Shown: in pieces, positions 9,001 through 15,636 of the stretch
How the letters are laid out: the number at the start of each line of letters is the position of its first letter
Position numbering within the stretch: position 1 is the first letter of the stretch
Source of the DNA: Bacteroidales bacterium
GTDB lineage: Bacteria; Bacteroidota; Bacteroidia; Bacteroidales; UBA932
Assembly: GCA_017548445.1 (NCBI GenBank)
Contig: JAFYZZ010000083.1
Span: 1 to 64,000, forward strand
Length of the DNA stretch: 64,000 nt
Direction of reading: 5' to 3'
Made by a program: the position numbers and the translations under genes
Notes under the pieces: model-generated
Told to the model about the DNA's origin: nothing
What the model saw: the letters and a program-made list of their open reading frames with translations, nothing else
The model's database searches: none

Positions 9001-9049
9001 GATGGGCGGTGGCGGAATGATGGGCGGCGGACGTCCCCCGATGATGTAG
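6005..9049 (+). CDS. Outer-membrane beta-barrel protein with carboxypeptidase-like regulatory domain and Gly/Met/Pro tail
   Basis: 1014 residues. A Sec signal peptide ending SYAQS is followed by a CarboxypepD-regulatory-like Ig domain (about 27-100: GVLIDDSTGDPVGFATVSL), a plug-like region (about 120-215: LLKKMPGIEVADNGTITVNG) and a long barrel with many aromatic-ended strands (outer membrane protein family 3 type, related to TonB-dependent transporters). No TonB box is obvious. Two glycine runs stand out: MMSGMMGGGGGGMGGGM at about 300-320 and a C-terminal tail of RGG, then PPMGGGGM repeats after the last strand RYFIVSLSYNF. Such an extension past the final strand is unusual. Substrate unknown. 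A terminator follows. Confidence 0.85.
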   Translation: MKKARIFLMAGLMLLGLNSYAQSQNAVTGVLIDDSTGDPVGFATVSLTRDGQSKPNKYTLTDDKGAFSMTGVRNGTYALVAELLGYETYSAQVKIENNKGVDLGEIRMKIDREQLEAAEVSAIGNPVIIKKDTIEYNAGAFLSTDNDNLVDLLKKMPGIEVADNGTITVNGQSVSKITVQGKTFFLDDPQVASQNIPAKLVKKLKVIRKKSEQAEFTGIDDGQEETVIDLTVTDGANLSGIVGRVTAGVGHDLPTENNPLNDWRFSGNAFLGNFSDKTQISLILNANNANVQGSTNFSGNMMSGMMGGGGGGMGGGMGAGFGGGGGINTSYMAGLNAGADAFDGRMEVSGNYNYNNNNSISGSQSSTISYLTKMNQMVNSESQNTNSSNGHNFGLRLEHKFSDNTSIVFEPRVRFGGGNTSQVSQSHTFQDMTLNGNYDEVNYAQTNNTGVNKNVSTSGFFLFRQRLGLPGRTLTVNTNFNLSDNKMDGNNWNKTDYYQTATSKEVNQNYNQDQQSYSISTRATYTEPLGNYFYLEAEYSFNWSKSLSEKNTYDLLNGGVLDPMYSNAITNLNRRHEIGGNVLYQDDRMHLQAGFTAMPQYTYNGTTVYDSSTNSNKLQEYEDNRWNFSPTVMMMFDLNDNDNLRFNYRGTSSQPSTQQLMPVPDVTDPLRVTFGNPTLTPYFTHNISTEFRHSNRTNFSSFNIRANGGFTQNQISNVVITRAGGGQYTIPFNSPTTGNAGMNFFNNFPLGRNSAFSINNNTGVNWRQSFAYEGVNVDTSKYDTDGFYAFMNWFIDQFNDPAYYKAHIVENYTDNLSVNERLRLTYRGVTLQATLGASTNMNQTWYTQKGDAAASSTQVARNTQTWSNALTGELTWNWLITGISLTANANYRWYNGYTTPVDPQMIINFTLAKSFGPVNMSVYVADLLGQSRALSVTDQASRHAETLSTTQLGRYFIVSLSYNFGTIGGRRGGGFGGGRGRGGRGGGGMPPMGGGGMPPMGGGGMMGGGRPPMM

Positions 9050-9064
9050 TATTCCGCATAATGG

Positions 9065-9099
9065 AAAAGCGGCCTGCGAGAGCGGGCCGCTTTTCTTTT
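9065..9099 (+). terminator. Intrinsic terminator of the outer-membrane protein gene
   Basis: AAAAGCGGCC (9065-9074) pairs with GGCCGCTTTT (9085-9094), followed by CTTTT. Confidence 0.9.
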
Positions 9100-9127
9100 G
9101 CAAAGATTTCACAAATGCGTATCTTTG
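9097..9127 (+). promoter_or_regulatory. Promoter of the lysE-like/PASTA/rluD/lnt operon
   Basis: TTTG (9097-9100), a 19-base spacer and TATCTTTG (9120-9127) form a perfect Bacteroidota promoter. The -33 box uses the T-tract of the preceding terminator. The GTG start lies 20 bases downstream. Confidence 0.85.
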
Positions 9128-9147
9128 TAAGATTGGAATCCTGATAA

Positions 9148-9783
9148 GTGGTAGCGGCAGAGATCATCAAAGCGGTGCTGGCGGGGGTTATCGTGGCCCT
9201 GCCGGTCGGTCCCATCCTCCTGATGGTGGTGCAGCGGACGCTGGTCGACGGCCGCTTCGCAGGGGCGATGACCGGCCTGGGCTCGGCGCTGGGCGATATG
9301 GCTTACGCCACGGTGGGCCTGCTGACACTGACGATGGTGCAGCAGATGATCGAGGACTACCGGGGGGAGATTATGATGGCAGGCGGTGTCCTGCTGGCCC
9401 TGGTGGGTGTGCTGATGTTCCGCCGCAAGGTACCGATGACCGCGATGGAGATCGAACAGAAGCGCCCGTATTCCCCGTGGGCCTGCGTGTTGCAGGCTTT
9501 CGGGTCCGTGCTTTCCAACCCGGGAGCCCTGGCGATGATGCTGGCCGTGCTGACCGTGGTGGGCCTGGGTGCGGATTCGGTGCAGACACCCATCCCCGTG
9601 CTGGTTGCGGCCGTGGGGGCGGGGGAGATGCTGTACTGGCTGCTGATTGTTTACGTGCTGGGGCGCTTCCTGCACATTACCGGCAGGACGCTCCGCCGCT
9701 CGAGCCGCCTCGCGGCGCTGGCGGTATGCCTTTTTGCCGCCGTGGTCTTCGGCCGCGGCCTGTGGTTGATAATTGGAAACTGA
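9148..9783 (+). CDS. LysE/ArgO/RhtB-family translocator
   Basis: 211 residues from a GTG at 9148, placed 20 bases after a perfect promoter. About six membrane segments; the N-terminal GVIVALPVGPILLMVVQRTL and GSALGDMAYATVGLL motifs are those of the LysE superfamily, which exports amino acids or related small molecules through the inner membrane. The substrate cannot be predicted. It is first gene of an operon with the PASTA protein, rluD and lnt; the next ATG follows directly after its stop. Confidence 0.85.
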   Translation: MVAAEIIKAVLAGVIVALPVGPILLMVVQRTLVDGRFAGAMTGLGSALGDMAYATVGLLTLTMVQQMIEDYRGEIMMAGGVLLALVGVLMFRRKVPMTAMEIEQKRPYSPWACVLQAFGSVLSNPGALAMMLAVLTVVGLGADSVQTPIPVLVAAVGAGEMLYWLLIVYVLGRFLHITGRTLRRSSRLAALAVCLFAAVVFGRGLWLIIGN

Positions 9784-9784
9784 A

Positions 9785-10582
9785 ATGGATATCAAGAAGA
9801 GCTTTCTCAACAACTGGATCGTGCGGAACGTTCTGCTGGCGCTCGTGCTCGTGGCCGCGCTCGTGCTGCTCACCAACGTGCTGCTGTCCGTGATCACCCA
9901 GCACAACCGGGAGATTTCGGTGCCGGACTTTACGAATATGACCCTTGCCGAGGCCCGTCAGGCCGCGTCGAAGGCGGGCGTGAAGGTCGTGATGACGGAT
10001 TCCGTCTATGTCAAGCGCCTCAAGCCTGGGGTGGTGTACCTGCAGACCCCGAATCCCGGCGACCACGTGAAGCGGGGACGCCGCATCCGTGTGACCATCA
10101 ACACCACCGTGCCCAAGGAGGTGGCGATGCCCTCGCTGGTAGGTTATTCGATGCGGCAGGCCAAGGCGGAACTGGTCCGCAGCGGACTGGTCCTGGGCCG
10201 GCTCATCTACGTGCGCGACATAGCCACCAACAACGTGTTGCGCCAGCAGCGTGGCGGCGTGGACATCAAGGCCGGCACGCGCCTGGCGAGCGGCACCACC
10301 ATCAACCTGGTGGTCGGCCTCAGCCCCAACGACAATATGACCTACGTGCCGAAGCTGATCGGCAAGCAGTACCTGCACGCCACGGACCTTACGCAGGAAA
10401 GTTCGCTCAACGTCGGTAACCTGCATTTCGACGAGACGGTCAAGACCTATGCCGACTCCGTGAGCGCCTTCGTGTACCAGCAGCGTCCTTCCGGCTCCGA
10501 GAAGGTGCGGATGGGTTCCGAGGTTACGATGTCGCTCAGCCTCGACCCCGCCAAACTCCCTGCGAACAACACCAAGAAGTAG
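9785..10582 (+). CDS. Membrane-anchored PASTA-domain protein
   Basis: 265 residues from ATG 9785. One N-terminal membrane helix (about 17-38, VLLALVLVAALVLLTNVLL) is followed by three PASTA repeats facing the periplasm: VPDFTNMTLAEARQAASKAGVK (first), MPSLVGYSMRQAKAELVRSGL (second) and VPKLIGKQYLHATDL (third), each ending in a GxxV/T strand. PASTA domains bind peptidoglycan or muropeptides in other bacteria. There is no kinase or transpeptidase domain. The gene lies next to rluD, an arrangement I recall from other Bacteroidales. Role in the cell wall is inferred. Confidence 0.85.
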   Translation: MDIKKSFLNNWIVRNVLLALVLVAALVLLTNVLLSVITQHNREISVPDFTNMTLAEARQAASKAGVKVVMTDSVYVKRLKPGVVYLQTPNPGDHVKRGRRIRVTINTTVPKEVAMPSLVGYSMRQAKAELVRSGLVLGRLIYVRDIATNNVLRQQRGGVDIKAGTRLASGTTINLVVGLSPNDNMTYVPKLIGKQYLHATDLTQESSLNVGNLHFDETVKTYADSVSAFVYQQRPSGSEKVRMGSEVTMSLSLDPAKLPANNTKK

Positions 10583-10585
10583 CGG

Positions 10586-11605
10586 ATGCAGGAGTCGGGC
10601 GAAATGTTCGAACACTTCCGCCTGGAAGTGGATCCGGGGCAGGCGCCGCTGCGGATTGACAAGTATATGTCCGCCCACCTCGAGGACACTTCCCGCAACC
10701 GCATCCAGCAGGCCTTCAAGGAAGGTTATGTCCGGGTGGGGGACACCCCGGTCAAGGCCAATTACATCGTCCGTCCGGGCGACGTGATCCGTTTCGTAAT
10801 GCCTTACCGGCGGCGCGGGCTGGAGGTCATCCCGCAGGAGATCCCGCTGGACATCGTTTTTGAAGACGACGACGTGCTCGTGGTGAACAAGCCGGCGGGG
10901 ATGGTGGTCCATCCCGGACACGGACACTATGAGGGGACGCTCGTGAACGCCCTGGCGCACCACCTCGGCCTGAGCCAGGACGCCGACGCCCTGGACGAGC
11001 GGATGGGCATCCTGGTGCACCGCATCGACAAGGACACGTCCGGACTGCTGGCCGTGGCGAAAAACGACGAAGCGCAGCTGCGCCTCGCAAAGCAGTTCTT
11101 CGACCACAGCATCGAGCGCCGCTACAACGCCATCGTGTGGGGCGACCTCCGCGAGGACGAAGGGACGGTGGAGAGCTTCATCGGCCGCGACCCTTCCGAC
11201 CGCCTGCGCTTCCGTTCCGTAGAGGACGAGGAGAAGGGCAAACGCGCCGTCACGCACTGGCGCGTGCTGGAGCGGTTCGGCTTCGTGACCCTGGTGGAAT
11301 GCCGGCTGGAAACGGGGCGGACGCACCAGATCCGCGTGCATATGTCCCAGTTGGGGCATCCCATCTTCAACGACGAACGTTATGGCGGCAGCGAGATCCG
11401 CAAGGGAACCATCTACGCCAAATACCGTCAGTTCATCCGAAACTGTTTCGAGATATGCCCGCGCCAGGCGCTCCACGCCCGCACGCTGGGCTTCGAGCAC
11501 CCGCGTACGCGGGAGTGGCTCCAGTTTGAATCCGCCCTCCCGGAGGATATGACCGCCCTTCTGGACAAATGGCGCAAATACTGCGGTCAGATGCCTGAAG
11601 AATGA
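10586..11605 (+). CDS. rluD: RluA-family 23S rRNA pseudouridine synthase (RluD-like)
   Basis: 339 residues: an N-terminal S4 RNA-binding domain (about 20-85, RIDKYMSAHLEDTSRNRIQQ) then the catalytic domain with the VVNKPAGMVVHPG motif, catalytic Asp in VHRIDKDTSG (about 145) and ETGRTHQIRVH. RluD makes pseudouridines in helix 69 of 23S rRNA; paralogues RluA and RluC share these motifs, so the exact target is inferred. Its last four bases overlap the lnt start (ATGA). Confidence 0.92.
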   Translation: MQESGEMFEHFRLEVDPGQAPLRIDKYMSAHLEDTSRNRIQQAFKEGYVRVGDTPVKANYIVRPGDVIRFVMPYRRRGLEVIPQEIPLDIVFEDDDVLVVNKPAGMVVHPGHGHYEGTLVNALAHHLGLSQDADALDERMGILVHRIDKDTSGLLAVAKNDEAQLRLAKQFFDHSIERRYNAIVWGDLREDEGTVESFIGRDPSDRLRFRSVEDEEKGKRAVTHWRVLERFGFVTLVECRLETGRTHQIRVHMSQLGHPIFNDERYGGSEIRKGTIYAKYRQFIRNCFEICPRQALHARTLGFEHPRTREWLQFESALPEDMTALLDKWRKYCGQMPEE

Positions 11606-13227
11606 AAAGATCGCTGATTCTTCCCTGGCTCCTGTGCGCCCTGTCGGCGCTGCTGCTGAGCCTTCCCTGGCTGGTGCCTCATACCGGTGCGCTCGCGCTG
11701 GTCGCCTTCGTGCCGCTCCTGTGCGCGGAAACCATCGTACAGCAGTGCAAGGTCCGTGCTTCCTGGGTTTTCCCGGCTTCCGTTTTCCTGGCCTGGAACG
11801 CCGCCACCACTTTCTGGGTGTGCAACGCCACCATAGGCGGAGGCATCTTCGCCATCGTGGCCAACGCTGCCCAGATGCTGCTCGTGTGGCTGCTGTTCCG
11901 CCTGGCGAAAAAGCGCCTGCGCGGCGTCCTCCCCTATATTTTCCTTGCCGTGATGTGGATCGCCTGGGAGCGTCATTATTTCTCCGTGCAGGTGTCCTGG
12001 CCCTGGCTGACGCTCGGCGGCGCTTTCGCGCAGAGCACACGTACCGTGCAGTGGTACGAGCATACCGGAATGATGGGCGGTTCGCTGTGGGTATGGGCGT
12101 CCAACCTGGGCGTCTTCGGCCTGCTGGTGGCCGTTTCGGACGGCTTATGGCAGCGTTGGAACAAACTGGCGCGTGCCTGCGCCGCCGTAGGCATCATCCT
12201 GGTCGTGGCCGGGCCGGTGGTATGGTCCAAGCTGATCTGGGATTCCTATGAAGAACGCTCGGAAGGAACGGTGGACGTACTGATCCTTCAACCGGATTTC
12301 GACCCCTACCAGAAATTCGAATCCCTTTCCCAGGCCACGCAGACGGCGATTCTCATCGACCAGTTCAACGAGGCGCTCGCTGAGCGTCCCACAGGCCCGG
12401 TGCTTCTGCTGGCGCCGGAGACCTTTACGGGCGACGTGATGCTGAACCGTCCGGAGGACGGCCAGACCGTGCAGATGCTCCGCAAGTACATCGCACCGCA
12501 CGCCGGTGCGGAAATGCTGCTCGGAGCGGGCACCTATGAGGTGTTCAACACGCGTTCGGCGCCGAGCCTGCTGGCCAGGCCCTATGGCGAAGTCTGGGCC
12601 GTCTCGCACAACAGCGCCCTGATGCTCGCCCCGGACCGCCCGCTGGAAATCTATCACAAGAGCAAGCTGGTGGTGGGAACGGAGATGACGCCTTGGCCGA
12701 AGCTGATGGTGCCGTTGGACAACTGGCTGTCGAAGAAGATGGGCGTGGATGGCCTGATGGGTCGCTGCGTGGGGCAGGACGAAGTGTCGCTGCTGCATTT
12801 CGGCGAGAACCGGGTTCCCTTGGGCTGCGCCGTCTGCTATGAATCGGTTTACGGGGAGTATTGCACGGAATACGTGAAGGCCGGGGCGCAGGCGATGACC
12901 ATCATCACCAACGACGCCTGGTGGGGGAACACGCCGGGTTACAAGCAGCATCTTGCCTTCGCCCGCCTGCGCGCCATAGAACTGCGGCGCGACATCGCCC
13001 GCTGCGGCAACACGGGCATCTCCTGTTTCATCGACCAGCGGGGCGAAGTCCTGGACGAGACCGAATGGTGGGCCCGCTGCACCCTGTACGGATCCGTGAA
13101 CCTGAGTTCGGAACAGACCGCCTTCGTGCGTCACGGCGACCTCGTGGGCCGCGTGTGCACGCTGCTTTTCTTGATCCTGGCAGCGGTCCTTTTCGTCAGC
13201 CTTTGGCTTCCGAAAAGAACCCGCTGA
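11602..13227 (+). CDS. lnt: Apolipoprotein N-acyltransferase
   Basis: 541 residues. The first about 220 residues hold six to seven membrane helices; then comes the periplasmic nitrilase-like domain with the triad Glu (LLAPETFTG), Lys (YHKSKLVVGTEMTPW) and Cys (AVCYESVYGEYC), and a closing helix near the C-terminus. Lnt adds the third acyl chain to lipoproteins at the outer face of the inner membrane. It overlaps rluD by four bases and ends the operon. A short hairpin follows. Confidence 0.95.
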   Translation: MKRSLILPWLLCALSALLLSLPWLVPHTGALALVAFVPLLCAETIVQQCKVRASWVFPASVFLAWNAATTFWVCNATIGGGIFAIVANAAQMLLVWLLFRLAKKRLRGVLPYIFLAVMWIAWERHYFSVQVSWPWLTLGGAFAQSTRTVQWYEHTGMMGGSLWVWASNLGVFGLLVAVSDGLWQRWNKLARACAAVGIILVVAGPVVWSKLIWDSYEERSEGTVDVLILQPDFDPYQKFESLSQATQTAILIDQFNEALAERPTGPVLLLAPETFTGDVMLNRPEDGQTVQMLRKYIAPHAGAEMLLGAGTYEVFNTRSAPSLLARPYGEVWAVSHNSALMLAPDRPLEIYHKSKLVVGTEMTPWPKLMVPLDNWLSKKMGVDGLMGRCVGQDEVSLLHFGENRVPLGCAVCYESVYGEYCTEYVKAGAQAMTIITNDAWWGNTPGYKQHLAFARLRAIELRRDIARCGNTGISCFIDQRGEVLDETEWWARCTLYGSVNLSSEQTAFVRHGDLVGRVCTLLFLILAAVLFVSLWLPKRTR

Positions 13228-13237
13228 CGCTTAATGA

Positions 13238-13257
13238 TTGAGGGGTGTTCCCCTCAA
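13238..13257. terminator. Short GC-rich hairpin between convergent lnt and the RHH gene
   Basis: TTGAGGGG and CCCCTCAA form a perfect 8-bp stem with a TGTT loop. No T-run follows, so terminator activity is uncertain. The adjacent TCGCTTCGCTCC string is the complement of a GGAGCGAAGCGA-like motif that recurs in the repeats at 30.6 and 32.5 kb. Confidence 0.5.
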
Positions 13258-13295
13258 ACTCCCCCGGTCGCTTCGCTCCGAACCACGCGGGAAGG

Positions 13296-13538
13296 TTAGA
13301 AGAGTTTCGGGTGGCTTTCCTCCAGGCCGGAAAGGACACGCTCCATCACCGCCTGGCGGATCAGGGCCGAGCGCGAGGAGACCTTGAAGCGTTTGCAATA
13401 CGTGTCGATCGCCGCAAGTTCCTGTGCATTGAACAGCACGGACTTGCGGTGAATCCGTCTCAGCGAGGCCCGCTGCTTGTCGAGGTAGGCGGGATCGACG
13501 CCGGAGAACTTCCTGTTACTCTTCTTTCTCTTGGCCAT
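13296..13538 (-). CDS. Small ribbon-helix-helix-like conserved protein
   Basis: 80 residues: a basic start MAKRKKSNRKFSGVDPAYLDKQR, then VLFNAQELAAIDTYCKRFKVSSRSALIRQAVMERVL, which has the strand-helix-helix pattern of MetJ/Arc-type (RHH) DNA-binding proteins. Such short proteins are conserved in Bacteroidales next to coaD/thioredoxin-like genes as far as I recall. The start overlaps the end of the thioredoxin-like gene by 23 bases. The target is unknown; RNA binding is an alternative given the basic tail. Confidence 0.75.
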   Translation of the reverse strand: MAKRKKSNRKFSGVDPAYLDKQRASLRRIHRKSVLFNAQELAAIDTYCKRFKVSSRSALIRQAVMERVLSGLEESHPKLF

Positions 13539-14331
13539 AGAGTATATTGATGTATTGGATGATTTGCTGCAGGTTCTCCATTTCGAGGCGCCGCCCGATA
13601 ATCTCTCCGTCTTCCATCGCGACGAATACCTTGGGGGTGGAGAATATCCCGTATTCGACCAGCAGGCCCGACTCCAGATCCGGATCCCAGAGGTGGATCA
13701 TCCGGACGTTGCGGTTCGACGTGCCCAGCGCCTTGCGGAAGGCCTTCCAGGCGCGGCGGTCGGTGTCCACGTTCACGGCGTAGAAGTTCATCGGGAACTG
13801 CACGTCGGCGAGCACGGCGGGCAGCGCGTGCGTCTCCAGGCGGCATTTGGCACAGCCCGGGGAGTAGAAAAACAGCACGCTGATGCGCCCGTCTTCGGGG
13901 ATGGTCTTCTTCCCGCCGCAGACCTTCTTCAGCGTAACTTTCGGCGCGGTCATCCCCAGCAGGGTGTTGCGGTTCTCCAGCGCGAAGCGCTCCGCCTCGA
14001 AGAGCTCGAATTCGCTTCGGGTCTGCACCTTTTCCGTCTTGATCCATTCGTCAAAGATGTGCACGGCCACGGCTTCCTCGCCCATAATGCGGCTGAAGCG
14101 GTAATGGTCGAATATGGAAAGCGCGACGTGCTGGCGCGTAAGCGAATCGCGGCAGCTGCCGATCAGGGTGTCGAATTCGGCGTTTTTTACCGGAACCTCC
14201 TCCAGCTCCAACGCACCGTAGAACTGCGTCAGGAGGCTGTCCAGGCCGGCGTAGCGGCCCGTGGTGTCCGGCTGGGCGGCGGCGCCCAGCGACAGCATCA
14301 GCGTGAGGAATATGACCAGGCCCTGCTTCAT
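13516..14331 (-). CDS. Secreted thioredoxin-like protein (TlpA/DUF5106 type)
   Basis: 271 residues. Signal peptide MKQGLVIFLTLMLSLGAAAQ, an all-helical middle (about 25-125) as in the DUF5106-type N-terminal domain, then a thioredoxin fold with the active site CAKC (Cys160 and Cys163) in FFYSPGCAKCRLE and the cis-Pro region FSTPKVFV. A periplasmic disulfide reductase or isomerase is likely. It overlaps coaD by four bases and the RHH gene by 23, so the three form one minus-strand operon. Confidence 0.85.
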   Translation of the reverse strand: MKQGLVIFLTLMLSLGAAAQPDTTGRYAGLDSLLTQFYGALELEEVPVKNAEFDTLIGSCRDSLTRQHVALSIFDHYRFSRIMGEEAVAVHIFDEWIKTEKVQTRSEFELFEAERFALENRNTLLGMTAPKVTLKKVCGGKKTIPEDGRISVLFFYSPGCAKCRLETHALPAVLADVQFPMNFYAVNVDTDRRAWKAFRKALGTSNRNVRMIHLWDPDLESGLLVEYGIFSTPKVFVAMEDGEIIGRRLEMENLQQIIQYINILYGQEKEE

Positions 14332-14801
14332 TCGACCGAGGGCAGGACGACCCCTTCGGGCAGGAACAGGGAAGTGTCGCCGTGGTGGCGGAGCAGGTCG
14401 CGCACGGCGGAGGAAGAGATGTGGGCGAACTCCTGCGCCGTCGGGATGATGATGGTCTCAATCTCGGGGGCGAGGCGCCGGTTGGCATCCGCGATGGCCC
14501 GTTCGTTGTCGAAGTCCATCATATTGCGCACGCCCCGTACGATGTGCCGGATGCCCAGCGACCGGCAGACGTCGATGGTGAGCCCGTCGTACTCGATCAC
14601 GCGGACCCGGGCGCCCAGCCGGGCCGTGGCCTGGCGGATGATGTCGATCTTCTGTTCGTTGGTGAAGAACCCTCGCTTGTCCTGGTTGATACCGATGGCG
14701 ACGACCACTTCATCGAACATCGTCAGGGCGCGGCCGAGGATATTGAGGTGACCCGCGGTGAAGGGGTCGAAAGAGCCGGGAAACAGAGCTATTGTGTTCA
14801 T
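14328..14801 (-). CDS. coaD: Pantetheine-phosphate adenylyltransferase
   Basis: 157 residues, standard length. The nucleotidyltransferase motif GSFDPFTAGHLNIL (T/HxGH) is at 9-22, the substrate loop RGVRNMMDFDNERAIADANR in the middle, and the C-terminal ISSSAVRDL. It catalyses step four of coenzyme A synthesis, ATP plus 4'-phosphopantetheine to dephospho-CoA. A TATATTTG -7 element lies five bases upstream of the ATG, divergent from ung. Confidence 0.97.
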   Translation of the reverse strand: MNTIALFPGSFDPFTAGHLNILGRALTMFDEVVVAIGINQDKRGFFTNEQKIDIIRQATARLGARVRVIEYDGLTIDVCRSLGIRHIVRGVRNMMDFDNERAIADANRRLAPEIETIIIPTAQEFAHISSSAVRDLLRHHGDTSLFLPEGVVLPSVE

Positions 14802-14806
14802 AAAGA

Positions 14807-14834
14807 CAAATATAGGAAAAAATGCGTATATTTG
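14807..14834. promoter_or_regulatory. Divergent, near-symmetrical promoters of coaD and ung
   Basis: TATATTTG occurs on the minus strand at 14807-14814 (five bases from the coaD ATG) and on the plus strand at 14827-14834 (four bases from the ung ATG). The whole intergenic region is 37 bases, so both messages should be leaderless and the two -33 regions lie within the opposite gene. Confidence 0.65.
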
Positions 14835-14838
14835 GACT

Positions 14839-15507
14839 ATGACAGTGAAAATAGAACCTTCCTGGCGGGAAGCCCTCCAGGGCGAATTCGACAGTCCCTA
14901 TTTCGCGGAACTTGCGCGGCAGCTGCACGCCGAAAAGGCGGCCGGGCGGACGATCTACCCTCCGGGCAGCCAGATATTCCGGGCCTTCGACCTCTGCCCG
15001 CTGGATGAGGTGAAGGCGGTCATCCTCGGCCAGGACCCCTATCACGGCTACGGCCAGGCGATGGGCCTGTGTTTCAGCGTGCCGCAGGGCATTCCGGCGC
15101 CCCCTTCCCTGAAAAACATCTTCCGTGAGATCGAGACCGACCTGGGCGTGCGGATGTCCGGCAGCCCCGACCTCACCCCCTGGGCGCGACAGGGAGTGCT
15201 GCTGCTGAACGCGGTGCTGACCGTCCGTGCCGGGGAGCCCACCTCGCACGGCGCCCTGGGCTGGCAGACCTTCACCGACGCCGTCATCCGCACCGTCAGC
15301 GAGCGCCGCGACGGCGTGGTATTTATGCTCTGGGGCAGCTATGCCCGCAGCAAGGCGCCGCTCGTCGACGCCTCCCGCCACCTCGTCCTGGAGGCGGCGC
15401 ATCCTTCGCCGCTGGCCCGCGGCGCCTTCTTCGGCTGCAGACATTTTTCCCGCTGCAACGATTACCTCGCCGCAACGGGAAAAACACCCATCGACTGGAA
15501 ATTGTAG
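14839..15507 (+). CDS. ung: Uracil-DNA glycosylase
   Basis: 222 residues from ATG 14839, chosen because a -7 box sits just upstream and the family N-terminus begins here. Catalytic motif GQDPYHGYGQAMGLCFSV with the water-activating Asp, the PPSLKNIF proline loop, LLLNAVLTVRAG, and the Leu-loop HPSPLARGAFFGCRHFS. It removes uracil from DNA in base excision repair. Followed by two convergent-gene hairpins. Confidence 0.97.
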   Translation: MTVKIEPSWREALQGEFDSPYFAELARQLHAEKAAGRTIYPPGSQIFRAFDLCPLDEVKAVILGQDPYHGYGQAMGLCFSVPQGIPAPPSLKNIFREIETDLGVRMSGSPDLTPWARQGVLLLNAVLTVRAGEPTSHGALGWQTFTDAVIRTVSERRDGVVFMLWGSYARSKAPLVDASRHLVLEAAHPSPLARGAFFGCRHFSRCNDYLAATGKTPIDWKL

Positions 15508-15511
15508 GCGG

Positions 15512-15615
15512 ACGGCAACACGCCCCTTAGACGGGCTTGCCGTGCGGGAGCGTTGCGGAGGGCGGAGCGGAAATTGGTTTTCGAGCAACTGCACGAAAAA
15601 TAATTTCCGTCCGCC
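15512..15615. repeat. Two adjacent hairpins between convergent ung and lon
   Basis: The first pairs ACGGCAA (15512-15518) with TTGCCGT (15537-15543) and contains an inner GCCC/GGGC. The second is long: arm 15561-15583 pairs with 15594-15615 over about 21 positions, with one bulge and one mismatched step, around a ten-base loop. They may act as bidirectional terminators or be a palindromic repeat. Confidence 0.7.
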
Positions 15616-15636
15616 CGCTGGGGAAGGCCGGCCCGG

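Noticed and set aside
5990..9112. Very long open frame antisense to the outer-membrane protein gene (and similar ones opposite lon at 15679-18093 and opposite lnt/rluD at 9677-12040)
   Set aside because: These are ghosts of strong third-position GC bias. Their translations are His/Val/Arg/Gly-rich with no motifs, and the opposite strand holds clear full-length families.
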